Shown piece after piece: positions 1 through 7,523 of a DNA stretch of 37,607 nt. Made by a program: the position numbers and the translations under genes. The stretch spans positions 1 through 37,607 of the forward strand of contig CALKJW010000017.1 in assembly GCA_937995595.1 (NCBI GenBank), given 5' to 3'. The notes beneath the pieces are model-generated. The model was not told the DNA's origin. It did not search any database and was given only the letters and a program-made list of their open reading frames with translations. Position 1 is the first letter of the stretch, and each line of letters opens with the position of its first letter. The DNA is from an uncultured Phycisphaerales bacterium. Its GTDB lineage: Bacteria > Planctomycetota > Phycisphaerae > Phycisphaerales > UBA1924.

Positions 1-197
1 GCCGTACCGCCCGTACACCGCCGCCAGTTCCACAATCCGCCCCGTCAGCCGATCCTCGTCGTCACGCACGACGGGCGTGTGCCGCTGCACCGCCCGGGCC
101 TGGCCCAGCACGCGGCACGCACGCCGCTCGCTCACGCCCAGTTCGGTCTGGACGTGCTCGACGGCGACACGCCGACGTGCCGGGCTCAGAAGTTTGG
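1..197 (-). CDS. IS3-family transposase OrfB, N-terminal part only
   Basis: In the -1 frame relative to OrfA the minus strand reads KLLSPARRRVAVEHVQTELG, continues with SERRACRVLGQARAVQRH, and reaches IVELAAVYGRYG at the window edge. This is the N-terminal HTH region of an IS407-type OrfB. The catalytic DDE core lies outside the window. There is no obvious independent start; expression is expected by -1 frameshifting from orfA at 192-198. The frame is open to the edge, so nothing suggests the gene is broken here. Confidence 0.8.
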
Positions 198-464
198 GCG
201 GGCCGCCTCCCGCAGGATGGCCTTGTCCAACTCCGCGTCGGCCAGCAGACGCTTGAGCCGCGCGTTCTCCTGTTCGAGTTCCTTGAAACGTTTGGCCTGA
301 TCGACCTTCAGCCCGCCGTACTCCTTCCGCCACCGGAAGTACGTGGGCTCGGTGACGCCCAGCAGCTTGCACACGCCCGCGATCGAGTTGCCCTTGCCGA
401 GCTCCACGTCCGCCTGCCGCAGTTTGTGGATGACCTCTTCCGCCGAGTGCCGCTTCTTCGCCAT
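186..464 (-). CDS. IS3-family transposase OrfA (helix-turn-helix subunit)
   Basis: A 92-residue protein beginning MAKKRHSAEEVIHKLRQADV, the classic opening of IS407-group OrfA. It has an N-terminal helix-turn-helix (about residues 8-45, with TEPTYFRWRKEYGG) followed by a leucine-zipper coiled coil (about 58-85, FKELEQENARLKRLLADAEL) used for multimerisation. The start has a good ribosome site, AGGAGG, about 9 bases upstream. OrfA alone usually binds the IS ends; fused to OrfB by frameshifting it gives the active transposase. The length is normal and the frame is intact, so this copy may be functional. Confidence 0.9.
   Translation of the reverse strand: MAKKRHSAEEVIHKLRQADVELGKGNSIAGVCKLLGVTEPTYFRWRKEYGGLKVDQAKRFKELEQENARLKRLLADAELDKAILREAARPNF
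192..198 (-). other. -1 programmed frameshift heptamer C CCA AAC
   Basis: On the minus strand OrfA reads CCA AAC TTC TGA, preceded by C. The heptamer C CCA AAC fits the X XXY YYZ rule exactly in the OrfA zero frame, and slipping back one base enters the OrfB frame (CCC AAA CTT CTG). The OrfA stop follows two codons later. IS3-family elements are known to make OrfAB in this way. Confidence 0.75.
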
Positions 465-595
465 GACCTTGATCCTCCTGTGGCCGCCCGGAGACTATCG
501 CTCCGCGTGGACCGGGTTTGGGGGGAAAGGTCACCGTCAAGACCACTTCTCTGATGTGCGATTGACCGTTCCGGCGCCTCGCCGCGGCAGTGTTT

Positions 596-619
596 CCCGC
601 ACGAATGCAATCGTGCGGG
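596..619. repeat. Perfect 9-bp inverted repeat between IS end and fumC
   Basis: The arms CCCGCACGA and TCGTGCGGG flank the loop ATGCAA. There is no T-run, so it is a weak terminator candidate. It resembles in style the other GCACGG-type palindromes of the window. The rest of the gap 534-791 shows only a heptad array at 753-787. Confidence 0.6.
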
Positions 620-752
620 CCTGTGGCCGCCCCGGCGCTCGCCGCGGATCACCCCATCACGCGAGGTCTCGGCTCATGCCCCGGACGCGTACTGAAGCCG
701 TCCCCATCCGAGGCCATCCGTGGAATCTGTGGCGGCCCCTCCGCCCCACGCT

Positions 753-787
753 CCGCATTCCCAACTCAGCACTCTCTCCATACACTC
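753..787. repeat. Degenerate heptad array upstream of fumC
   Basis: Successive 7-mers read CCGCATT, CCCAACT, CAGCACT, CTCTCCA and TACACTC. They are related to the array at 21715-21750 in front of rpsL. The last unit contains TACACT, the likely -10 box of fumC. Confidence 0.45.
781..786 (+). promoter_or_regulatory. Putative -10 box of fumC (TACACT), leaderless arrangement
   Basis: TACACT ends 5 bases before the ATG at 792. A transcript starting 6-8 bases downstream of this box would begin at about the start codon. A TTCCCA about 17 bases upstream is a poor -35 match. Confidence 0.45.
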
Positions 788-791
788 GCCC

Positions 792-2342
792 ATGACCACC
801 GCCACCCATTCCGCCCCTGCCGCAAAGCCCGCCGCCTCCAATGCGACCCGCACCGAGAAGGACACCATGGGCCCCATGGAGGTCCCCGCCGATGCGCTCT
901 ACGGCGCATCGACCCAGCGCGCCGTGCTGAACTTTCCGATGTCCGGCCGGCCCGTCCCCGCCGAGGTCATCAAGGCCTACGGCCTGCTCAAGGCCGCGTG
1001 CGCGACCGTCAACAACAAACTCGGCCGCCTCGACGACAAGCGCGCCGCGGCGATCCTCGAAGCCTGCCGCGAAATCCAGGACGGCCTGCCGGCCTTCGGC
1101 GGCCTGTCGCGGCACTTCCCCGTCGACATCTTCCAGACCGGTTCGGGCACGTCGACGAACATGAATGTCAACGAGGTCGTCGCCAACCTTGTGTGCGTGC
1201 GCGCCCACCAGCCCATCGGCCGCAGCAAGGACCCGGAGTGGATCAAGCAGGGCGGCGTGCATCCGAACGATCACGTGAACATGGGGCAGTCGAGCAACGA
1301 CACGTTCCCCACCGCGATGCACCTCGCCGCGGCGGAGGCGATCCACAACGACCTGCTCCCGGCCGTGAAGAAGATGGCCGAATCGCTGGAGCGCAAGGCC
1401 GCGGCGTGGGACAAGGTCGTGAAGATCGGGCGCACGCACCTGGCCGACGCGACGCCGATCCGACTCGGGCAGGAGTTCTCCGGCTACGCGTCGCAGATGC
1501 GCCACGCCGAGGAGCGTCTGCACCGCGCGCTTCACACGCTGAGCGAGTTGGCGATCGGCGGCACCGCCGTCGGCACCGGCATCAACGCGCACGAGCAGTT
1601 CGGCTCGCTGGTCGCGGCGGAACTCACGCGGCGCACCGGCATCCACTTCCGCGAGGCGGTGAACCACTTCGAGGCCCAGCACGCCAAGGACGCGTTCGTC
1701 GAGACCTCGTCGCACCTGCGCACCGTCGCGGTGAGCCTGACCAAGATCGCCAACGACATCCGCTGGATGGGCTCGGGCCCGCGCTGCGGCATCGGCGAGT
1801 TGCAGTTGCCCGCGGTGCAGCCGGGCTCGTCGATCATGCCGGGCAAGGTCAACCCGGTCATCTGCGAGGCGGTGATCATGGCCGCGTGCCAGGTGATGGG
1901 CAACGACCACGCGGTCGCGCTGGGCGGCGTGGGGGGCATCGGCTCGCTGCTCGATCTCAACGTCGCGATGCCGATGATGGCCGCGAACGTGCTGGACTCG
2001 GCGCACCTGCTGGCGCGCTCGTGCCACGTCTTCACCGACAACCTGCTCGACGGGCCCGAGGGGACCGGCGGCCTGCAGGCGGACATCGAGCGGTGCAAGG
2101 GCCTGATCGAGGGCTCGCTGGCGATGTGCACGAGCCTTGTGCCGGTGATCGGCTACGACAAGTCCGCCGCGCTGGCCAAGGACGCCTTCAAGCAGGGCAA
2201 GACGGTGCGGCAACTCGCGTACGAGACGGTGGTCGGCCAGAAGGACGTGAACGGCCGGACGATCACGCGCGAGGACATCGACACCTACCTCGACCCGTGG
2301 TCGATGACGCTGCCCGGCGGCGAGGGCAGCGCGGGGGGCTGA
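792..2342 (+). CDS. fumC: Class II fumarate hydratase
   Basis: Catalyses reversible hydration of fumarate to L-malate in the TCA cycle, as a cytoplasmic homotetramer without an Fe-S cluster. The family signature GSSIMPGKVNP is at residues 345-355 and carries the catalytic-loop serine. Upstream, TGSGTSTNMNVNEV and GQSSNDTFPTAMH match the substrate-binding regions of fumarases rather than aspartase or argininosuccinate lyase. The product is 516 residues against about 460 usually; the excess is an N-terminal extension of roughly 35 residues rich in Ala and Thr plus a short Gly-rich tail. The start at 792 was chosen over the upstream ATG at 720 because homology begins only well downstream and a -10-like TACACT lies just before 792. 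The gene stands alone and converges with the SGNH gene. Confidence 0.95.
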   Translation: MTTATHSAPAAKPAASNATRTEKDTMGPMEVPADALYGASTQRAVLNFPMSGRPVPAEVIKAYGLLKAACATVNNKLGRLDDKRAAAILEACREIQDGLPAFGGLSRHFPVDIFQTGSGTSTNMNVNEVVANLVCVRAHQPIGRSKDPEWIKQGGVHPNDHVNMGQSSNDTFPTAMHLAAAEAIHNDLLPAVKKMAESLERKAAAWDKVVKIGRTHLADATPIRLGQEFSGYASQMRHAEERLHRALHTLSELAIGGTAVGTGINAHEQFGSLVAAELTRRTGIHFREAVNHFEAQHAKDAFVETSSHLRTVAVSLTKIANDIRWMGSGPRCGIGELQLPAVQPGSSIMPGKVNPVICEAVIMAACQVMGNDHAVALGGVGGIGSLLDLNVAMPMMAANVLDSAHLLARSCHVFTDNLLDGPEGTGGLQADIERCKGLIEGSLAMCTSLVPVIGYDKSAALAKDAFKQGKTVRQLAYETVVGQKDVNGRTITREDIDTYLDPWSMTLPGGEGSAGG

Positions 2343-2424
2343 GGCGCGGGCAATGCGTGCGGGCCGCGCCAGCGTCGCCCGTCGGCGCACGCGTGCCGTT
2401 GGTCGGTCTGCTCCGGCGGGCCGC

Positions 2425-3537
2425 TCACTTCGCCGCGCGCGGCAGGCCGAGGTCCTCGCGCCGGGCGAGCGCATCGGCCGCGGCGCGGTGGCCCAGCGGC
2501 CGCCAGTGCGGATCGACGCGGAAGTTGGTCTCGCTCAGCGGGTGTGCGCGCAGCGCATCGGTCAGGTCGACGAAGCCCGCGCCGTTGGCCGCGGCCCAGT
2601 CGCGCACGCGGTCGCGAAGCAGGAACCGGCCGGCGTCGTTCAGGCCGTGTCGGTCGCGGTGGGCCCGCCACGCCTCGTCGCTGGATTCCAGCGCCGAAGG
2701 GATGTACCAGATCGTGACAGGGCGCCCGCCCGCCGCGGCGAGAAACCGCTCCAGCCCGCGCTGCGTCGGTGGCCAGAGTTGGTCGAGCGTCTCCGGCGTG
2801 TAGAGGTTCGGCCACCACGCGGCCGAGAAGGCGCGGAGGCCGTAGTACCACAGGAAGGTCGAGAGGCGCACGTGCTCGCGCGCCCACGCGCGCAGCGGGT
2901 TCTCTCGCGGCGGCGCGGCGATCGCGGCCGCGCCGGGGTCGTGGGCCGATTCCTCGATGTTGTCCGTCACGTCGTTGCCGCTGTAGAAGGCGAGCACGAG
3001 TTCGTCGAGGTCGTACTCGCGCGCCGCCCCGTCGAGCAGCGCGGCCTGCTGCAGCGTGCCGGTTCCCGGCATGCCGAAGTTCCACAAAGTCGTGCCGGCC
3101 GGCAGCCGGTCGCGCACCTGCGCGAACCACGCGTCGCCGAAACGCTCCGGCACGCGAACGCCCATGCCCATCGTGAACGAGTCGCCGAACAGGCCGATGC
3201 GCCGCTCGCCCGGCGCCTTGGGCGCGGGCTCGCGTTCGGCGAAGCCGTGCCGGTTGAGCGTGTAGCGCACGTCGTAGTCGAAGTGCACGAGGCGCAGGTC
3301 GCGACCCAGGCCGCGGTACGCGCTGCCCTCGGCGCCGCCGCGCTGCGTCGTGTTCACGCGCCTGCCGTCGATGAGATTGCCGACCACGGGCCAGCCCGCG
3401 ACGCGCAGGCCGATCTCGGCGACGAAAAGGCCCACGATCAGGCCGAAGCCCAGCACGATGAGCCGCAACAGGATCGCGCGGCCGCGGGAGCGGGGTCTTC
3501 GGTGCGCTGCGCGCGGCGGTGTGGCCGGTGTGCTCAT
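2425..3537 (-). CDS. Membrane-anchored SGNH/GDSL-like hydrolase
   Basis: A 370-residue protein with a basic N-terminus and one transmembrane segment (about residues 21-45), then an extracytoplasmic SGNH-hydrolase fold. Block I is GDSFTMG with Ser120, followed by a GMPGTG turn and YSGND, and the C-terminal block V DPHWRPLGH supplies Asp342 and His344, so the Ser-Asp-His triad looks complete. Relatives act as esterases or O-acetyl transfer/removal enzymes on glycans and lipids, but the substrate cannot be read from sequence. The gene is divergent from miaB, 82 bases away. A TAATCT box at 3547-3552 lies 9 bases before its ATG. Confidence 0.75.
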   Translation of the reverse strand: MSTPATPPRAAHRRPRSRGRAILLRLIVLGFGLIVGLFVAEIGLRVAGWPVVGNLIDGRRVNTTQRGGAEGSAYRGLGRDLRLVHFDYDVRYTLNRHGFAEREPAPKAPGERRIGLFGDSFTMGMGVRVPERFGDAWFAQVRDRLPAGTTLWNFGMPGTGTLQQAALLDGAAREYDLDELVLAFYSGNDVTDNIEESAHDPGAAAIAAPPRENPLRAWAREHVRLSTFLWYYGLRAFSAAWWPNLYTPETLDQLWPPTQRGLERFLAAAGGRPVTIWYIPSALESSDEAWRAHRDRHGLNDAGRFLLRDRVRDWAAANGAGFVDLTDALRAHPLSETNFRVDPHWRPLGHRAAADALARREDLGLPRAAK

Positions 3538-3546
3538 GATCGGGTG

Positions 3547-3552
3547 AGATTA
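3547..3552 (-). promoter_or_regulatory. Putative -10 box of the SGNH gene (TAATCT)
   Basis: On the minus strand TAATCT ends 9 bases before the ATG at 3537, implying a leader of only a few bases. It shares an 82-base divergent promoter region with miaB. Confidence 0.35.
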
Positions 3553-3607
3553 TCGGCACATTCGGCGCCGGCCGACAGTCGGCGCCAAACGCCCGCGCGG
3601 CCGATCC

Positions 3608-3613
3608 TACCAT
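3608..3613 (+). promoter_or_regulatory. Putative -10 box of miaB (TACCAT), leaderless arrangement
   Basis: CCTACCAT is followed by 6 bases and the ATG at 3620. The same CCTACCATCG string precedes ispH on the other strand (36768-36773). No Shine-Dalgarno sequence is present. Confidence 0.5.
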
Positions 3614-3619
3614 CGACCC

Positions 3620-5350
3620 ATGCCCGCGCGTTCGGTGTATCTCGAGACCTTCGGCTGCCAGATGAACGAACTGGATTCGGAACTGGTCGCGGGGCAGTTG
3701 CGCGCGCTGGGCTACCGGTTCGTCGGCGAGCCGGACGCCGCGGACGTGATCCTCTACAACACCTGCTCGGTGCGCGAGCACGCCGAGCAGAAGGTCTGGT
3801 CGCGTCTCGGGCTCGACCGGCTGCGCAAGGAGCGTGAGCCGCATGTGGTCGTGGGCGTGCTCGGGTGCATGGCCGAGCGCGACGGCGAGGACCTGATCCG
3901 CCGGATGCCGGTGGTGGACATCCTCTGCGGGCCGGGCGAACTGGACAAACTGCCCGCGCTGCTCGACAACGCGGTGCGCACACGCGACTCGCTGCAGGCC
4001 GACGCCGATGCCGAGGGCGCGAAGTCCGCCCGTCAGGTCGCGCTGCAGGGGAGCACGTCGCGGCGGTCGGGGACGCTCGCCGCGGCGCAGGACACGCTGG
4101 AGATGCTCGACCTCTCCCGCGCGGTCTCGCCGGCGGGCGGCGAGGGCGGGCACAGAGGCTCGGCCTACGTCCGCATCACGCGCGGTTGCAACAAGTTCTG
4201 CACCTACTGCGTCGTGCCCTTCACGCGCGGGGCCGAGGTGCACCGGCCGCCCGACCACATCGTCGATGAGTGCCGGAAACTCGCCGACGCCGGCGTGATC
4301 GAGGTCACGCTTCTCGGGCAGACGGTCAACCATTACCGCTTCGAGCACGGCGCGGCGGTGACGGTCAACGGCATCGTTCAGCCGCAGAAGGGCCGCGCCT
4401 ACGCCGGCGGGCACCGCGCCGACCCGTACCGCGGCACGGGCGTCACGACCTTCGCCGACCTGCTGGCGCGGATCCACGACGAGGTGCCCGCGATCCGGCG
4501 GCTGCGCTTCGTCACCAGTTACCCGCGCGACTTCGGCGACGACGTGCTGCAGGTGATCCGCGACCACCCGCGCATCTGCCGGTACCTGCACGTGCCGGCG
4601 CAGTCGGGCTCCAACGCCCAGTTGAAGGCGATGAACCGCGGCTACACCGTCGAGGAGTACCTCGAGTTCCTCGACCGCGCGCGGGCCTTCCTGCACCAGC
4701 CCGAGATCGGCCGGCCGCTGGCCGTCGCGGGGGACATCATCGTCGGGTTCCCCGGTGAGAGCGACGCGGACTTTCTGGCGACGGCGCGGCTGCTGGAGCG
4801 GGCGAGGTACAAGAACTGCTTCATCTTCAAGTACTCGCCGCGCCCGGGCACCGTCGCCTACGACAAACTGCCCGACGACGTGCCCGAGGCGGTGAAGCGC
4901 CGACGCAACAACGAACTGCTCGCGCTCCAGCAGCGCATCAGCGCGGAGGTGGGCGCCGAGTACGTGGGCATGGAACTCGACGTGTTTGTCGAGGGGCTGT
5001 CGCGGCGCGAGGTCAAGCGCGCGGCGCGCGCCCCGCACGCGCGCGGCAACGGCCACGCGCACGCGGGCGTCGCCCTGACCATCGGCGGCCGGCCGCTGGG
5101 CGCGCCCGAGACGCTGCACGGGACGCCCTCGGCCTGCGCCATGCCGCCGCTGTCGGAGGACGAAGCGCCGAGGCCCGACGCCGCGCCACGCGGCGTGCAG
5201 GTCTCGGCCCGCACCGATGGCGACCTGATCGTGCACGTCGACCTGCCGGCCGATCGCGCGGCCCGCGCCGAGTCGCTGGTCGGCCGCGTCGCGCGCTGCC
5301 GCATCACCGAGAGCAGGCAGTTGTCGCTCGTCGGCGAGCTGCTCGATTGA
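3620..5350 (+). CDS. miaB: tRNA-2-methylthio-N6-isopentenyladenosine synthase, enlarged
   Basis: Radical-SAM methylthiotransferase that adds the 2-methylthio group to isopentenyl-A37 in tRNAs reading UNN codons. The N-terminal UPF0004 domain has the three cluster cysteines Cys13 (ETFGCQMNE), Cys49 (YNTCSVRE) and Cys83 (GCMAE). The radical-SAM CxxxCxxC is Cys190, Cys194 and Cys197 (RGCNKFCTYC). A C-terminal TRAM domain ends at LVGELLD. At 576 residues it exceeds the usual 440-480. Extra sequence lies in the linker before the SAM domain (about 118-180), after the LLGQTVN motif (about 238-276) and inside the TRAM region (His/Ala/Gly-rich, about 470-530). The assignment to MiaB rather than MtaB or RimO rests on the N-terminal motifs. 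Confidence 0.92.
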   Translation: MPARSVYLETFGCQMNELDSELVAGQLRALGYRFVGEPDAADVILYNTCSVREHAEQKVWSRLGLDRLRKEREPHVVVGVLGCMAERDGEDLIRRMPVVDILCGPGELDKLPALLDNAVRTRDSLQADADAEGAKSARQVALQGSTSRRSGTLAAAQDTLEMLDLSRAVSPAGGEGGHRGSAYVRITRGCNKFCTYCVVPFTRGAEVHRPPDHIVDECRKLADAGVIEVTLLGQTVNHYRFEHGAAVTVNGIVQPQKGRAYAGGHRADPYRGTGVTTFADLLARIHDEVPAIRRLRFVTSYPRDFGDDVLQVIRDHPRICRYLHVPAQSGSNAQLKAMNRGYTVEEYLEFLDRARAFLHQPEIGRPLAVAGDIIVGFPGESDADFLATARLLERARYKNCFIFKYSPRPGTVAYDKLPDDVPEAVKRRRNNELLALQQRISAEVGAEYVGMELDVFVEGLSRREVKRAARAPHARGNGHAHAGVALTIGGRPLGAPETLHGTPSACAMPPLSEDEAPRPDAAPRGVQVSARTDGDLIVHVDLPADRAARAESLVGRVARCRITESRQLSLVGELLD

Positions 5351-5380
5351 TCGCGCGCGCCGCGACGCTCGCCCGCCCGT

Positions 5381-6214
5381 TCACGCGCGCCGCGCGAACC
5401 GCGCCCGCAGCACCCACCCCGCCACGACCAGCGCGGCCAGCGCGAGCACCGGCAGCCACCACGCGAACCACGCGGCGGGGTCGCGCGCCGGGCTGGGCAT
5501 CGCGTCGACCACCCCGCGCACGCCCTCGGCCACGCCGTCGCCCACCTTGTACGCCGTGATCGCGGCGACCGTCAGCCCGCCCGCGACGGCCAGCGGCTTC
5601 CACCGGCGCGAGACCCAGACGAGAAAATCGTCCCCGCCCGCGGCGAGTTTGTCGAGAAACGCCGACCGCACGGCTGGCTCGGCCTTCTCCAACACGGGAA
5701 GGAACTGGCGCAGGTGCGCCTGCCCCTCCGCGGTCAGCACGCGCCCGTGCCGCGCGAGCGCCTCGCCCGCGAAGTTGAGCAGCCTTGCGCCCGCCTCGGG
5801 CCCCTGGTCGGCGAGGATGCGCACCGCGTCGTCGCCGTAGCGCCTGAACAGTTCGACCGATCCCCGCCCGCCCTGCTGCACGACCAGCGTGCCGCGCGGG
5901 CCGTGCGCGGCGACCAGCCGCGCCCCGTCGGGCGCCAGGTCGCCCAGTTCGCGCACCGCGCGCAGCGCCCCCGGCCCGCCGCGGCGGACCACGCCCTCGG
6001 CCGCGTCGCGCCCGGCGACCTTGGCAAGGTCCTCGACGGCCCGGCGCGCGGCGGACCTGCCGCCGAGCCGGGCCACGTCGTCGGCGTGGGCCCCGCCCTG
6101 CCGGAGCATCCACTCGATGAGTTCCTCGGCGGCCTCGCGCGCGATGGGGACGACCTGCGCCGGCGCGGCGGCGGCGAGCACGCACACAAGACACAACATA
6201 TATATCAGTTTCAT
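5381..6214 (-). CDS. Unrecognised exported membrane protein, second gene of a coupled pair
   Basis: Not assignable to a family from the sequence. The 277-residue product begins with a signal peptide or N-terminal membrane segment (MKLIYMLCLVCVLAAAAPAQ). It continues with an Ala/Arg-rich helical region with repeated patterns such as RLGGRSAARRAVEDLAK and ARLLNFAGEALARHG, and ends with two hydrophobic segments (about 208-228 and 250-270) and a basic tail. Its ATG overlaps the stop of the upstream gene by four bases (ATGA), so translation is probably coupled. A helical extracytoplasmic domain held in the membrane by its C-terminus is the simplest reading. It converges on miaB with a 30-base gap. 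Confidence 0.6.
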   Translation of the reverse strand: MKLIYMLCLVCVLAAAAPAQVVPIAREAAEELIEWMLRQGGAHADDVARLGGRSAARRAVEDLAKVAGRDAAEGVVRRGGPGALRAVRELGDLAPDGARLVAAHGPRGTLVVQQGGRGSVELFRRYGDDAVRILADQGPEAGARLLNFAGEALARHGRVLTAEGQAHLRQFLPVLEKAEPAVRSAFLDKLAAGGDDFLVWVSRRWKPLAVAGGLTVAAITAYKVGDGVAEGVRGVVDAMPSPARDPAAWFAWWLPVLALAALVVAGWVLRARFARRA

Positions 6215-7347
6215 CGGTAGTGCGCCTCCACCAGCAGGCGGTCCAGCAGCGCGGCCCGCCGGCGGTCGAGTTCGGCCGAGTAGTCGGCGTACAGCCGGTG
6301 CAGCCGCGAGACCGTCTCGGCCCGCATCCCGCGAACCGCGTCGGTCATCCGCGCTCTGGCGCGCGACTCGAACATCGAGTCCGCCGCGAGGTAGACCAGC
6401 GTCCCCGCGACGCCGCCGACGATCACGCCCGCGACGGTCCCGGCCACGGGCACGGCGCTCCCCGCCGCGCCGCCCGCGGCGGCGCCACCCGCCGCGGCCC
6501 CGCCCGCGCCCGCCCCCGCCGCGGCGCCGGCCGACAGGCTGCTCGCCACCGCCGTCGTCACCACGCTGGTCACGACCGCGTCGACAACGACACTGGAGAC
6601 CAGCCCGCCGATGCTCGCCGCGGCGAGCGTTTCGGCCTCGCGCGAGCTGACCGTGTGCAGAGCCTCCACGAGCGCGGCGTGCGCCGCTTCCCTGCGCAGC
6701 GCGTCGAGCCGCTCGGGGTCGACGCGAACCCCCGCGCCGCGCAGCACCGCGTAGGCCTCGGTGCGGAACCTCGCGTCCGACTGGTTCTGCAACGCCTCGA
6801 ACCGCTGCATCGACGCGGCGATGGCCGCCTCCAGTTCGCCCGGCATGCCCATCCGCCGTTCGAGCGACTCGGCGACCTTCGACTCAACACGCGTGCGCAC
6901 AGCACTCCCACCGCCCGCCCCACTCCCGCCGCCCCCCCCACTCCCGCCGCCCGAGCCGGGCACCGGGCTCCACCAGTCGCGCACGCGCAGCCACGTCAGG
7001 TTGAGCGACGAGAAGAACCCGGCCATGTCGCGCACGAACGGCTCGACGTTGGGCAGCGCACGATCCTGAAAGTACGTCTCGACCGGCGCGAGCGCGTCGA
7101 CCGTGAGTTTCGCCGGGTCCGGCCGCGCGGCCTCGATGGCGCGGGCCCAACTGGCCCGCAGATCGTCGAGCGAGAGCCGGACCTCGCCCCCCACCGCCGC
7201 GTGCGCTGCGCCCGGCTCGCGCGAGACGCGCCCGGCCACAAACCCGCCCGCGAAGGCCGCGACCGCGACGACCGCGAACGCCTGACGCGCAGGGGCCGAT
7301 CGCCGCCGCCGCGGGCGCGAAGCAGGGATGGACGGCGAATCGGGCAT
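6211..7347 (-). CDS. Unrecognised glycine-zipper membrane protein, first gene of a coupled pair
   Basis: A 378-residue protein of no family I recognise. It has an N-terminal membrane anchor (about 20-40, QAFAVVAVAAFAGGFVAGRV), an extracytoplasmic helical region (EVRLSLDDLRASWARAIEAA and following) and a Gly/Ser linker near residue 130-150. A long Ala/Gly/Val membrane-like stretch (about 240-320) has small-xxx-small spacing typical of glycine zippers, and the basic C-terminus (RLHRLYADYSAELDRRRAAL) looks like a coiled coil. The start at 7347 was preferred to 7419 because the membrane segment then sits close to the N-terminus. The gene overlaps the next one by four bases. Glycine-zipper proteins can form oligomers or pores, but no function is claimed. 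Confidence 0.6.
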   Translation of the reverse strand: MPDSPSIPASRPRRRRSAPARQAFAVVAVAAFAGGFVAGRVSREPGAAHAAVGGEVRLSLDDLRASWARAIEAARPDPAKLTVDALAPVETYFQDRALPNVEPFVRDMAGFFSSLNLTWLRVRDWWSPVPGSGGGSGGGGGSGAGGGSAVRTRVESKVAESLERRMGMPGELEAAIAASMQRFEALQNQSDARFRTEAYAVLRGAGVRVDPERLDALRREAAHAALVEALHTVSSREAETLAAASIGGLVSSVVVDAVVTSVVTTAVASSLSAGAAAGAGAGGAAAGGAAAGGAAGSAVPVAGTVAGVIVGGVAGTLVYLAADSMFESRARARMTDAVRGMRAETVSRLHRLYADYSAELDRRRAALLDRLLVEAHYR

Positions 7348-7400
7348 CCGTACGGGTCCTAGTTGGGAAGCGCCGCGATACACGTTCGCGTTTGCGCACC

Positions 7401-7458
7401 GACATTCTTCGTCGGCCATCGACGCGACGGTTGCGCACCTGCGGCAGCGAAGAATGTC
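7401..7458. repeat. 11-bp inverted repeat with internal direct repeats upstream of the coupled pair
   Basis: GACATTCTTCG (7401-7411) and CGAAGAATGTC (7448-7458) are perfect inverted copies 36 bases apart. TTGCGCACC is directly repeated at 7392-7400 and 7431-7439. The block lies in the 176-base gap between the minus-strand HEAT-like gene and the coupled pair, that is, upstream of the pair. It could be an operator or a processed hairpin. Confidence 0.55.
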
Positions 7459-7523
7459 CGTTTCAACCGGGCCGGGTGCAAGCCGGTTTCGCGGGACTCA
7501 CGCCCGGATCAATGCGTCCGGCG

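Larger units (their letters stand above)
1..533 (-). mobile_element. IS3-family insertion sequence, partial (cut by window edge)
   Basis: The element contains orfA and the beginning of orfB on the minus strand and runs off the left edge. Its outer end is placed near 533: read on the minus strand the sequence begins TGACCTTTCCCCCCAAACCC, a TG-start, C-rich terminus of the kind seen in IS407-like members of the IS3 family. The opposite terminus is outside the window. The exact boundary and the target duplication cannot be confirmed with one end only. Confidence 0.75.

Noticed and set aside
590-2803. 737-residue plus-strand reading frame over fumC
   Set aside because: Shifted frame of fumC; the fumarase signature is only in the frame starting at 792.
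2285-5236. 983-residue minus-strand reading frame opposite miaB and over the SGNH gene
   Set aside because: It overlaps two well-supported genes in other frames and has no recognisable domain.
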